64,000 nt of DNA from Oscillospiraceae bacterium (GTDB taxonomy: Bacteria > Bacillota > Clostridia > Oscillospirales > Oscillospiraceae). This document shows positions 40,800 to 48,976 of this stretch, in pieces. Both the position numbers and the translations under genes were made by a program. Under the pieces are notes generated by a model. The model did not search any database, had not been told where the DNA came from, and saw only the letters and a list, made by a program, of their open reading frames with translations. The stretch lies in contig JAFTMI010000035.1 of NCBI GenBank assembly GCA_017452505.1, positions 62,001 through 126,000 of the forward strand, written 5' to 3'. The first letter of the stretch is position 1. Each line of letters starts with the position of its first letter.

Positions 40800-41510
40800 T
40801 TAACCGCCTAAGTAGGCTTTTTGTACATCGGGGCTGTTGGCCAGCTCCTTGCCGGTGCCGTTTAAGGTCACACAGCCGGTTTCCAGCACATAAGCCCTGT
40901 CGGATATCTCCAGAGCCTTGCTGGCATTCTGCTCAACAAGCAAAATAGTAGTGCCCGCCTCGTTTAGTTCTTTGATGATCTCAAATATCTGATCAACCAA
41001 AATGGGAGCTAAGCCCATGGAAGGCTCATCCAGCATCAAAAGCTTCGGACGGGTCATCAGCGCCCGGGACATTGCCAGCATCTGTTGCTCACCGCCGGAG
41101 AGCGTGCCAGCGATCTGCTTGCGGCGTTCTGCCAGCCTGGGGAAACGCGCAAAAGCAGCCTCCAAATCTTCCTTGAACTGTTGCTGATCCTTAACTGAGT
41201 AAGCACCCATCAACAAATTGTCGTAAACACTCAACTCCTGGAAAATCCGTCTGCCCTCGGGAACCTGGGTCATACCCAGCTTCACGATCTTGTGGCAGGG
41301 CGTCTTGGTAATGTCCTGGCCATCAAAGATCACAGTACCACTGCGCTTGGGAATGATGCCTACCACGCTCTGCATCATCGTGGTCTTACCGGCACCATTA
41401 GCGCCGATGAGGGATACGATCTCACCCTCATTGACCTGGAAACTGATGCCCTTCAACGCACGGATAACACCATAGTACACTTCCAAATTATTTACTTCCA
41501 ACAATGCCAT
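40800..41510 (-). CDS. livF: Branched-chain amino-acid ABC transporter ATPase LivF
   Basis: A 236-residue ATPase: Walker A GANGAGKTT (about 35-43), signature LSGGEQQ, Walker B LLMLDEPSMGLAP, H-loop LVEQN. The phrase SVVGIIPKRSGTVIFDGQDIT and C-terminal VQKAYLGG are LivF hallmarks. Last gene of livJHMGF, four bases after livG. Confidence 0.96.
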   Translation of the reverse strand: MALLEVNNLEVYYGVIRALKGISFQVNEGEIVSLIGANGAGKTTMMQSVVGIIPKRSGTVIFDGQDITKTPCHKIVKLGMTQVPEGRRIFQELSVYDNLLMGAYSVKDQQQFKEDLEAAFARFPRLAERRKQIAGTLSGGEQQMLAMSRALMTRPKLLMLDEPSMGLAPILVDQIFEIIKELNEAGTTILLVEQNASKALEISDRAYVLETGCVTLNGTGKELANSPDVQKAYLGG

Positions 41511-41514
41511 TGTG

Positions 41515-42285
41515 TTATCCTCCGATGTAGGCTTTAATGACCTCGGGATCCTGCAGCACTGTCTTGGTATCGCCCTGTGCCAGAACAGTACCGAAAGACA
41601 GAACCGTCAGTTCGTCACACAGCTCAGAAACGAAACGCATATCGTGCTCAATGAGCAGGATGGTCATATCAAAATTATCCCGGATGAAGCGGATGGTCTG
41701 TGCCAAATCCTCGGTTTCATTGGGGTTCATACCTGCAGCAGGCTCATCCAGCAGCAGAATTTTGGGATTGGTTGCAAGGGCGCGGGCAATCTCCAGCTTG
41801 CGCTGCTTGCCGTAAGGCAGGTTGCAGGCCAGGTTGTTCCGTTCCTCCTCCAAGCCAAAGATCCGGAGCAGCTCCTTTGCCTTCTCCCGCATTTCCTTTT
41901 CTACCTTGAAATGGCGGGGCAGGCGCAAGAAAGATTCCAGCACGCTGCACTTGTACTCAGGACGATTGTGAAGGCCTACCATAACATTACGAACCACTGT
42001 CATATTATTAAACAGGCGGATGTTCTGGAAGGTACGGGCAATGCCCTTCTGATTGATCTTATGGGGGGCCAAGCCGACCATTTCCTCGCCATCTAAGTAA
42101 AAAGTACCGGTGGTGGGCTTGTAAATGCACGTCAGCAGGTTAAAGATAGTCGTCTTGCCTGCGCCATTGGGTCCGATCAAACCGTAAAGCTGGTTCTTCT
42201 TAATGCGGATATTTACATCCTGCGCAGCCTTCAGACCGCCGAAGGAGATACCAAGATTCTTGGTTTCCAACATATATTCAGCCAT
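41515..42285 (-). CDS. livG: Branched-chain amino-acid ABC transporter ATPase LivG
   Basis: A 256-residue ATPase: Walker A GPNGAGKTT, LivG-type ARTFQNIRLFNNMTV, signature LPYGKQRKLEIARAL, Walker B LLLDEPAAGMNPNE, H-loop LIEHDM, terminus EVIKAYIGG. The ATG overlaps the livM stop by one base. Confidence 0.96.
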   Translation of the reverse strand: MAEYMLETKNLGISFGGLKAAQDVNIRIKKNQLYGLIGPNGAGKTTIFNLLTCIYKPTTGTFYLDGEEMVGLAPHKINQKGIARTFQNIRLFNNMTVVRNVMVGLHNRPEYKCSVLESFLRLPRHFKVEKEMREKAKELLRIFGLEEERNNLACNLPYGKQRKLEIARALATNPKILLLDEPAAGMNPNETEDLAQTIRFIRDNFDMTILLIEHDMRFVSELCDELTVLSFGTVLAQGDTKTVLQDPEVIKAYIGG

Positions 42286-43415
42286 TACTTATCCCCTCCT
42301 TTTTTATCGGGGCCAAGATTCTGGGGCGTAAAGTCCACAGACAGGACTTCGTCCATGCTGATCTTGGTGGGGACAACATCCCACTTTGCTTTGTCATCAT
42401 TGATATGGGCAGGATCGTGCTTCTTGAATTTCTTCACCAGTGCGCCAAAGTTATAGGTATCACGGAACGCCTTCAGCTTAGGTGCATTGTTATAGATAAC
42501 GATCACGATCAGAACCAAAGCATACAGCAAATTCTGCAGCACAGCCAGGTCGCCGGTAAGCTTAGTGGGCAGCCAGGTGTTCAGCCAGGTAATGAGCACA
42601 GCGGCAATGATAGAGCCGTTGATATTGCCCATACCGCCCAAAACCACCATAACCAAAATCTCAATGGAATAGTTATAGCCAAACTTCAGGCTTTGGATAT
42701 TGTAATTGCTGTAGCTGTACAGCACACCGGCCATACCGGCTAAAGATGCAGACAGAATAAAGGTCAGCAGCTTGTACTTGGTCACATTGATGCCAGTAGC
42801 CCGGGCTGCGATCTCATTGTCGCGAATTGCTGTGACCGCTCTGCCATGCTTGGAGCGAATATAATTCTGCACGATGGCAAGGGTAACCAGCACCAGCACA
42901 AAGGCAATAATAAACAGGTAATCCTTGTCATAGCGGGGTGTGTCCAAACCCAAAGTGCCGCCAAAGGTCTTTTCCGAGGTATTTAGGAACAAAGATTTGA
43001 CGATCTCACCAAAAGCCAGCGTAACGATAGCTAAGTAGTCGCCACGCAGACGCAGGGCAGGAATACCAACGATCGCACCGCAAACAGCGGCTGCTGCACA
43101 GCCAACCACCAAGGCGATCAAAAGGGGTAAGAGGCCGTTACCCATAGACGGAACCAACAGAGCAGAGGCCTTACCACCAATGTAAGCACCAATGCACATA
43201 AAGCCGGCATGGCCCAGAGAAAGCTCACCCAAGAAGCCAACCACCAAGGAAAGTGACACCGCCAGGATAATGCTGATAGCTATCTTTTCCAGCAAAAACA
43301 GCATGGAGCTGTCAAATCCGGCGCCGGATGCAGACATAATACCCAGCACAAGTGTCATCAAGCCGATCACAAGATAGTTGATGTAATGATTGATTTTCAC
43401 TTTGCCCAATCTCAT
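42285..43415 (-). CDS. livM: Branched-chain amino-acid ABC transporter permease LivM
   Basis: A 376-residue permease with about ten helices. LivM phrases: LSLGHAGFMCIGAYIGG, LRLRGDYLAIVTLAFGEI, GRAVTAIRDNEIAARATGINV, LVMVVLGGMGNINGSIIGA-like. A C-terminal hydrophilic extension of some 60 residues (PAHINDDKAKWDVVPT, TPQNLGPDKKGGDK) is longer than usual. Start overlaps the livH stop (ATGA). Confidence 0.96.
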   Translation of the reverse strand: MRLGKVKINHYINYLVIGLMTLVLGIMSASGAGFDSSMLFLLEKIAISIILAVSLSLVVGFLGELSLGHAGFMCIGAYIGGKASALLVPSMGNGLLPLLIALVVGCAAAAVCGAIVGIPALRLRGDYLAIVTLAFGEIVKSLFLNTSEKTFGGTLGLDTPRYDKDYLFIIAFVLVLVTLAIVQNYIRSKHGRAVTAIRDNEIAARATGINVTKYKLLTFILSASLAGMAGVLYSYSNYNIQSLKFGYNYSIEILVMVVLGGMGNINGSIIAAVLITWLNTWLPTKLTGDLAVLQNLLYALVLIVIVIYNNAPKLKAFRDTYNFGALVKKFKKHDPAHINDDKAKWDVVPTKISMDEVLSVDFTPQNLGPDKKGGDK

Positions 43416-44284
43416 ACTTTCTCCCTCCGTTTCTTGCCAAGGAAGCCGGTAGGCTTGACCAATAGGATCAGGATCAAGATAGAGAACTCGATGGCATCCG
43501 TGTAAGGCGCAATTGCCGTGATCTTATACGAAATGCTCTCCACCACGCCTAACAGAATACCGCCAAGCATGGCTCCGGGAATGGAGCCGATACCGCCAAT
43601 GACCGCGGCGGTGAAGGCCTTAATGCCGGGCATTGCGCCCATAGTAAAGGATACATTGGGAGCTTTCAGCAGGTAGAACAATCCGGCAAGGGCTGCCAAG
43701 GAGGAGCCAATGGCAAATGTGATGGTAATAATGCCGTTCACATTGATACCCATCAGCTGGGCAGCGTCCCGATCCTCAGAAACTGCGATCATTGCACGGC
43801 CTAAACGGGTGCATTTCACAAACAGGGTCAGCACGGTCATTACCACAACGGTAACTGCCAAGGTGACCAAGGAGGACACCTGCATAGTAGTGCCCAAAAA
43901 CTCCACAGAGCCAAACTCATATACCGTAACCATCTTCGGTGCAGAACCGAAAATGATCTGCGCCAAGCTCTGCAAAAGATAGCTGACACCGATCGCAGTG
44001 ATCAGCACTGCCAAGGGCGATGCGCCACGCAAAGGGCGGTATGCCACCTTTTCGATGGTCACACCCAGGATCACGCAGACAATAATTGCTGCCAAAACAG
44101 CAAGCAACGGATTGTTTGCGGCCATTGCTACAAAAATCGTGTAGCCACCCACCATGATAATATCACCGTGGGCGAAGTTCAGCATCTTAGCGATGCCATA
44201 GACCATAGTATAGCCCAAAGCAATCATCGCATAGATGCCGCCAAGGCTAAGACCGTTGATCAAGGTAGATACAATAACTTCCAT
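43412..44284 (-). CDS. livH: Branched-chain amino-acid ABC transporter permease LivH
   Basis: A 290-residue permease with eight helices. LivH phrases: GLSLGGIYAMIALGYTMVYGIAKMLNFAHGD, GRAMIAVSEDRDAAQLMGINV and KAFTAAVIGGIGSIPGAMLGG. The ribosome site is weak (GGAAAA), which with the upstream hairpin would keep expression below livJ. Confidence 0.95.
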   Translation of the reverse strand: MEVIVSTLINGLSLGGIYAMIALGYTMVYGIAKMLNFAHGDIIMVGGYTIFVAMAANNPLLAVLAAIIVCVILGVTIEKVAYRPLRGASPLAVLITAIGVSYLLQSLAQIIFGSAPKMVTVYEFGSVEFLGTTMQVSSLVTLAVTVVVMTVLTLFVKCTRLGRAMIAVSEDRDAAQLMGINVNGIITITFAIGSSLAALAGLFYLLKAPNVSFTMGAMPGIKAFTAAVIGGIGSIPGAMLGGILLGVVESISYKITAIAPYTDAIEFSILILILLVKPTGFLGKKRREKV

Positions 44285-44333
44285 TCTAATTTTCCAATTC
44301 TATGTTTTAGTCACTTCTATATTTCAGCACGAA

Positions 44334-44367
44334 ACTGCACATACCGACATTCGCCGGTATGTGCAGT
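44334..44367 (-). terminator. Hairpin between livJ and livH
   Basis: Thirteen-base perfect arms (ACTGCACATACCG and complement) with weak T-run. Most likely an attenuator or mRNA stabiliser that sets livJ above livHMGF. Confidence 0.65.
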
Positions 44368-44386
44368 ATCTTTGTGTTTTTATGGA

Positions 44387-45559
44387 TTAGTTAGCTTCTT
44401 GATTCGCTTCCTTGATGACATATTGGATAGCGCTCTTGTCAACATAGCCCTTCTCATCCCAGGTGATCTTCTCGCCGGTAACACCGTTCTCGTAAGTATA
44501 GCCACCCTTGAACTGCTCTTTCAGAATCTCGCAAAGCTCGTCAGCGCTGATGGTAACAGGAATTTCCTTGCCAGCATCCAGAGCCTTCTTCATAGCGCCG
44601 TACAGAGCGTAGATACAGTCGTAAGCAGAAGCGCCAAACTGGTTCAAGGTATCCTTGCCATACTTGGCAACATACTTGTCAATAAAGGTCTTTGCGGCGC
44701 CATCGGTTGCCTTGGAGTTAAAGTGAGAGAGCATGGTGACCTTCTGGGGAATGGAATTGATATCAAAGCCCTCCTGGCTGTCGATGCCGTCAAAGCCGTC
44801 GCAGCCGTAATAAACAGCATCAGCCTTAAGAACAGACTTGGCCTGGGTCATAAACAGTGTTGCGGGCTGGTAGTAGATAGGCATAAAGATGAACTCGCAG
44901 TCCTTCAGTGTGCTGACCTGTGTGCCGAAGTCGGTGGTGTTTGCATCGCTGAAAGAGGTCTCTACAGTCTTAACATCCTTGGACAGGTTGGCCTTAAACT
45001 GATCGTAGATGCCCTTGGAGTAGGAATCGTCGGACTTGTAGAACAGGCCGATGGTCTGGCCGGCATAGTTCTTGCTCACGAACTCAGCTGCAACCTTACC
45101 CTGGTTGCCGTCAGCAAAGCACATCTGATAGCCGTTATCAAACTCAGGGATCTCGTCGCCGGAGGCGGAGGGGGTCAGGAAGAACACATTGTCTTCCTTG
45201 GCCAGGTTCTTAAACTCCTTGCCGGGATCGGTGGTAACAGTGCCCAAAGACAGCTGCATACCGCCTTCCAGCAGAGACGCATAGTTGGTAGGAACCTGTG
45301 TCTTATCGTGCTTATCATCCATAGCAACCAGCTTGAACTTGATGCCGTTCAAACCGCCGGCTGCATTGAGCTCATCCACAGCCATCTGAGCAGCATTCTG
45401 CACAGCCTTGCCGTAAATAGCAGCGCCACCGGTCAGAGGGCCGGAAACACCAATAACATACTCAGTATTGTTTGCTGCATAGTTCTTTTTGCCGCTGCAG
45501 CCGGCGAACATTGCTGCCACCATCAGGACAGCCAGTGCAAGTGCGAGGAATCTTTTCAT
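44387..45559 (-). CDS. livJ: Branched-chain amino-acid binding lipoprotein LivJ
   Basis: A 390-residue periplasmic-binding-type lipoprotein. Signal peptide with lipobox MFAGC (Cys about 21), then YVIGVSGPLTGGAAIYGKAVQNAAQMAVDELNAAGG, the standard type-1 binding fold start. Later KTFIDKYVAKYGKD and YDCIYALYGAMKKA support the family. Specificity for Leu/Ile/Val is presumed from the operon. Confidence 0.95.
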   Translation of the reverse strand: MKRFLALALAVLMVAAMFAGCSGKKNYAANNTEYVIGVSGPLTGGAAIYGKAVQNAAQMAVDELNAAGGLNGIKFKLVAMDDKHDKTQVPTNYASLLEGGMQLSLGTVTTDPGKEFKNLAKEDNVFFLTPSASGDEIPEFDNGYQMCFADGNQGKVAAEFVSKNYAGQTIGLFYKSDDSYSKGIYDQFKANLSKDVKTVETSFSDANTTDFGTQVSTLKDCEFIFMPIYYQPATLFMTQAKSVLKADAVYYGCDGFDGIDSQEGFDINSIPQKVTMLSHFNSKATDGAAKTFIDKYVAKYGKDTLNQFGASAYDCIYALYGAMKKALDAGKEIPVTISADELCEILKEQFKGGYTYENGVTGEKITWDEKGYVDKSAIQYVIKEANQEAN

Positions 45560-45636
45560 AACATTATCTTCCTTTCATACTTTGATTGGGAAGGCACTTA
45601 CTTTCCCAAACACTTACTTTCTTTAAGTGTGGCTAT

Positions 45637-45665
45637 ATTGTATCTCCGCGACGAACATTTGTCAA
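45637..45665 (-). promoter_or_regulatory. Promoter of livJHMGF
   Basis: TTGACA (45660-45665), 17-base spacer, TACAAT (45637-45642) on the minus strand. An 11-base direct repeat CACTTACTTTC (45595, 45611; 16 apart) lies in the leader. Confidence 0.8.
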
Positions 45666-45700
45666 CGGGCAAAACACAATATTTTTACTTTTTTTTGCTA

Positions 45701-45729
45701 AAAATTTTTGTTGAATCCGTACAACAACC
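45701..45729 (-). terminator. Weak terminator after the PBP gene
   Basis: TTGTTG/CAACAA stem followed by AAATTTTT on the minus strand; short and weak. Confidence 0.4.
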
Positions 45730-47094
45730 TTATTTCAGTGACTTAGCCGCTACATCCAGAACCTGGGACGCAATGGGAACACAGACGGTTTTGCCGTAGC
45801 CTGCATCCTCTACACAGACCATAAACGCAAGGGGCATTTCCGGATCAGAAACAAAACCCGCCAGCATCGCATTTGGTTTCTGTCCTTCCACTTCCGCTGT
45901 GCCGGTTTTTGCGCCTACAATCAAACCAGGGAATTTTTCCGCGCCGTATTTTGCTGTCACATTGTTCAGCATATATTCCTGCAATACAGCTGCTGTTTCT
46001 GTAGAAATCAGTTGCTCTCCTGCTTGAACAGCGGCTTTGTAGGTTGTATTTCCGTCTACAGAAACCCTGTCAACCAAGTAAGGTTCGACCACTCTGCCTC
46101 CGTTGGCAACAGCGCCTACCAAACGCAGGAATGCGCAAGGATTTACCAAATCCAGGTACTGCCCTACTCCGCTCCAGGCAACATTAACAGGATCTGCTCC
46201 AATAATAGAAAAATTGCCCTTTTCTGTAGTAATACCGTCAAAGGAAACCGGCTGCATAATACCGATTTCATCCACAAAGCTTTGCATCACCTCGGCGCCC
46301 AGATCCATAGCGATCTGCGCAAAAGCGCAGTTGCAGGAATTGCAGAACGCCTGCTTTAAATCCTGTTCCCAATGGGCACCGTCGTCGCATATAATCTCAT
46401 CTGCACCAACCTGCATACTCCCCTTGCAGGTGAAGGTTTTATTAAGGATCTCGGGATCATTTTCCAAGGCTGCCGCCAAGGTGACGATTTTGAAAATCGA
46501 ACCGGGCGTATAGGCTGACTGAATGAATCGGTTCACATACAATCCCTCATAAGCGGGATCATCTTTATCAAAGTCAGGTACATTATCCGGATCATAGGTT
46601 GGGGTTGTCACAGCGCACAGAATTTCGCCGGTCTTATAATTGAACACAGCTACAGTGCCTTTATAATCGCCTAAGGCCTCCAGGGCTTCCGTCTGCATTT
46701 CAGCAGACAGGGTAAGCTCTGCCACACCGCCGGTCTGGCCATAATTGTAGATACCGTTAAAATAGTCAAAACCAGCCATTTCTCTGGCATAATGGGACAG
46801 GGCCGGTGCGCTGATACTGCCGTATCTGTCGCCGATCCAATGGACAGTTGCCCGGCGGAGATCCTCTAAATTGGAATACACCCGGCCATCATTCAAGTCT
46901 ACCAACAAGGTGCTATCCCGGTCCACAACCACGCCGCATCCGATATTCTCCCCGTTATACACATGCGGTGAGCCGGGCACAACCACCCAATCAGAGCCTT
47001 TTGTGAAATACTCTGAAAGAAAGAAACCAAAGCCGCCCAGCAGCACTGCCACAAACAGAAGCAGCGCCCAAACGCGGGTTGCTATCCTATTCAT
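45730..47094 (-). CDS. Short class B penicillin-binding protein (PbpA/FtsI-like transpeptidase)
   Basis: A 454-residue transpeptidase with an N-terminal membrane anchor (VWALLLFVAVLLGGFGFFL) and active site SxxK at Ser199 (YTPGSIFKIVT), SCN at 253-255 and KTG at 396-398 (GAKTGTAE). The N-terminal pedestal is much shorter than in FtsI or SpoVD (no PASTA domains), similar in size to actinobacterial PbpA. It overlaps the end of the FHA-FtsW gene, so the two act as a glycan polymerase/transpeptidase pair, either for elongation or for spore cortex. ATG 47094 follows AAGGAGGTGG. Confidence 0.92.
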   Translation of the reverse strand: MNRIATRVWALLLFVAVLLGGFGFFLSEYFTKGSDWVVVPGSPHVYNGENIGCGVVVDRDSTLLVDLNDGRVYSNLEDLRRATVHWIGDRYGSISAPALSHYAREMAGFDYFNGIYNYGQTGGVAELTLSAEMQTEALEALGDYKGTVAVFNYKTGEILCAVTTPTYDPDNVPDFDKDDPAYEGLYVNRFIQSAYTPGSIFKIVTLAAALENDPEILNKTFTCKGSMQVGADEIICDDGAHWEQDLKQAFCNSCNCAFAQIAMDLGAEVMQSFVDEIGIMQPVSFDGITTEKGNFSIIGADPVNVAWSGVGQYLDLVNPCAFLRLVGAVANGGRVVEPYLVDRVSVDGNTTYKAAVQAGEQLISTETAAVLQEYMLNNVTAKYGAEKFPGLIVGAKTGTAEVEGQKPNAMLAGFVSDPEMPLAFMVCVEDAGYGKTVCVPIASQVLDVAAKSLK

Positions 47095-48808
47095 CCACAG
47101 CCACCTCCTTCTTTTGCAGACGCACAGCAAAGCTGGCATTCTGCCGGGTGTCGGCAGCCTTAATAAAGGCTAGTAAGCCCCAGGCGCAGATCATACTGGA
47201 ACCGCCATTGGACACAAACGGGAAAGTCACACCGGTAAGGGGCAGAACATCTACTGTACCCAGCACATTGAGGATCACTTGCACCAAGATAATTCCCGCG
47301 GCAGTACAGCTGCTGATTGTGTAAAAGCTGCTGCGACCCATACCGGCAGAGCGCACAGCAAAGAGGGCCAGTCCCACGATGGCAAGAAGCAGGAAAATAC
47401 CCATTACCAGTCCCCACTCCTCACACAGTGTTGCAAACACCGCATCGGAATCGGCAGCAAAAATATACTTCATAAAGCCTCTGCCCGCGCCTAAGCCCAA
47501 CAAGCCGCCGGAGGTCATACACATCAGCGACTGGGTCTGCTGATAGCCGGTAACCAAAGGGTCCTCCCAAATATGCCGCCAGGTGGCAAACCGCTGCAAT
47601 GCGTGGGGCGCCATCCGTAGCGCCACCACACCGGCAAAAGCCAAAGCGCTCAGCGCCAACGCAATGGTACCAATGTTGCCGGAACGGAGAAATGCGATGA
47701 TCAAAAACGCGCAGAAGAAGATCAGCGCTGTGCCGAAATCGTTCATAAGCGCCAGGCAGCCACACAGCACCGCCGAATAGACAATGAACAGAAACAGATT
47801 CCGTTTCTTGATAAGACGATCCATTGTGGATGCGCCAACAAAGGCAAAGCAGACCTTACTCAGCTCAGAGGGCTGCAATGAAAACGGACCGATCTCCAGC
47901 CAGTTTTTTGCGCCGTAATAGGTCTTGCCGAACACCAGCGTCACCAGCAAAAACAGGATGCCCGCTACACCGGCTATGTAGCGGATCTTTTTTGCCCGTT
48001 CTAAGTTTCGCAGCGACCAGCCGATCAGCAAGAATGCGCCAAGGCCCATAGCCATAGCCAAAAGCTGCTTGAGCGCTTCCCCGGGTACTACCGTCGCTAC
48101 GGCGCACATACCCATGGTACACAGGAAAAATGCCACAGTTTCTACCTCATAAGAGGTACGGCGGATGCACACGTAAAACAGAAGCAACAGCCACTCCATT
48201 GCCATAATGCCCAAAAAGGCCAGCAGAACTGTTTGGGGTGCTTTCTGCCCGTGATTCAACAAAAATGCAAGGCATACAAGAACCTGCAGCACTGTCAGCA
48301 GCAGCAGATTGAATAAGCTTGCGCCAAAGGATGAGGCTTTAGTGCGTCGCTTAGAGAGCTTGTGCTTCAAACGGCCGGATATGGCTTCGAATTCCAAATT
48401 CACACCGCCCACGGTGATCACATCACCGGATATAAGCTCTGCGCACTCAACCACCTCTCCGTTGACACAAATACCCTTAACGGAATCCGAGGCAGTTATC
48501 GACCAGCTACCATCGTCATAGCGTGTAAGAACGCTGTGGGTCTTGGCAACATTGGGGACATTGATGACAATATCGCTACGCTTACTGCGGCCGACCACAT
48601 TTTCCCAGTGGGTAATGGGCAACCGGGTGCCGCTCTCAAGCCGTAGCCAGCCCCAGGTTTCCGGTTCCCTGCGGAAGGTGAGCATCGATGCCATGCAGCG
48701 AAACAGCAGCAAGAAGGCAACGGCAGGCGCACCGTAACGCAGAATGCTCACAAGCACATTGGAATACGCAGCATTTGCCGATTGCAAGGTCTGCAGGAAT
48801 TGCGCCAT
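47087..48808 (-). CDS. FHA-FtsW/RodA fusion peptidoglycan polymerase
   Basis: A 573-residue SEDS-family protein with an unusual N-terminus: one membrane helix (~18-42), then a cytoplasmic FHA domain (~52-150) with GRSKRSDI and the phospho-threonine-binding TH (90-91), and then the polymerase of about ten helices (~185-560) with ERAKKIRYIAGVAGI, NWLEIGPFSLQPSELSK, MNDFGTALIFF and the conserved VTFPFVSNGGSSMI. FHA domains bind phosphothreonine, so a Ser/Thr kinase probably regulates it. ATG 48808 behind GGGAGGTGAT. Confidence 0.93.
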   Translation of the reverse strand: MAQFLQTLQSANAAYSNVLVSILRYGAPAVAFLLLFRCMASMLTFRREPETWGWLRLESGTRLPITHWENVVGRSKRSDIVINVPNVAKTHSVLTRYDDGSWSITASDSVKGICVNGEVVECAELISGDVITVGGVNLEFEAISGRLKHKLSKRRTKASSFGASLFNLLLLTVLQVLVCLAFLLNHGQKAPQTVLLAFLGIMAMEWLLLLFYVCIRRTSYEVETVAFFLCTMGMCAVATVVPGEALKQLLAMAMGLGAFLLIGWSLRNLERAKKIRYIAGVAGILFLLVTLVFGKTYYGAKNWLEIGPFSLQPSELSKVCFAFVGASTMDRLIKKRNLFLFIVYSAVLCGCLALMNDFGTALIFFCAFLIIAFLRSGNIGTIALALSALAFAGVVALRMAPHALQRFATWRHIWEDPLVTGYQQTQSLMCMTSGGLLGLGAGRGFMKYIFAADSDAVFATLCEEWGLVMGIFLLLAIVGLALFAVRSAGMGRSSFYTISSCTAAGIILVQVILNVLGTVDVLPLTGVTFPFVSNGGSSMICAWGLLAFIKAADTRQNASFAVRLQKKEVAVDE

Positions 48809-48833
48809 ATCATCACCTCCCAAAATTTTTAAT

Positions 48834-48862
48834 ATCATACCATAAATGGCGAAAAAAAGCAA
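48834..48862 (-). promoter_or_regulatory. Promoter of the FHA-FtsW/PBP operon
   Basis: TTGCTT (48857-48862), 17-base spacer, TATGAT (48834-48839) on the minus strand. Confidence 0.65.
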
Positions 48863-48881
48863 ACGACCTTCCCGGTATACA

Positions 48882-48891
48882 TTTTCGACAA
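48882..48891. promoter_or_regulatory. Spo0A-box-like site
   Basis: Minus strand TTGTCGAAAA matches the 0A-box consensus TGTCGAA. It lies 20 bases upstream of the -35 of the FHA-FtsW operon. Single site, so only suggestive. Confidence 0.35.
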
Positions 48892-48976
48892 TTTTTCTGT
48901 GCGCAGTGGAAATATTCCCCGATCTATGATAATATCATTTCATATTACCTACGCACGATTCTTAGGGGGATTTATA

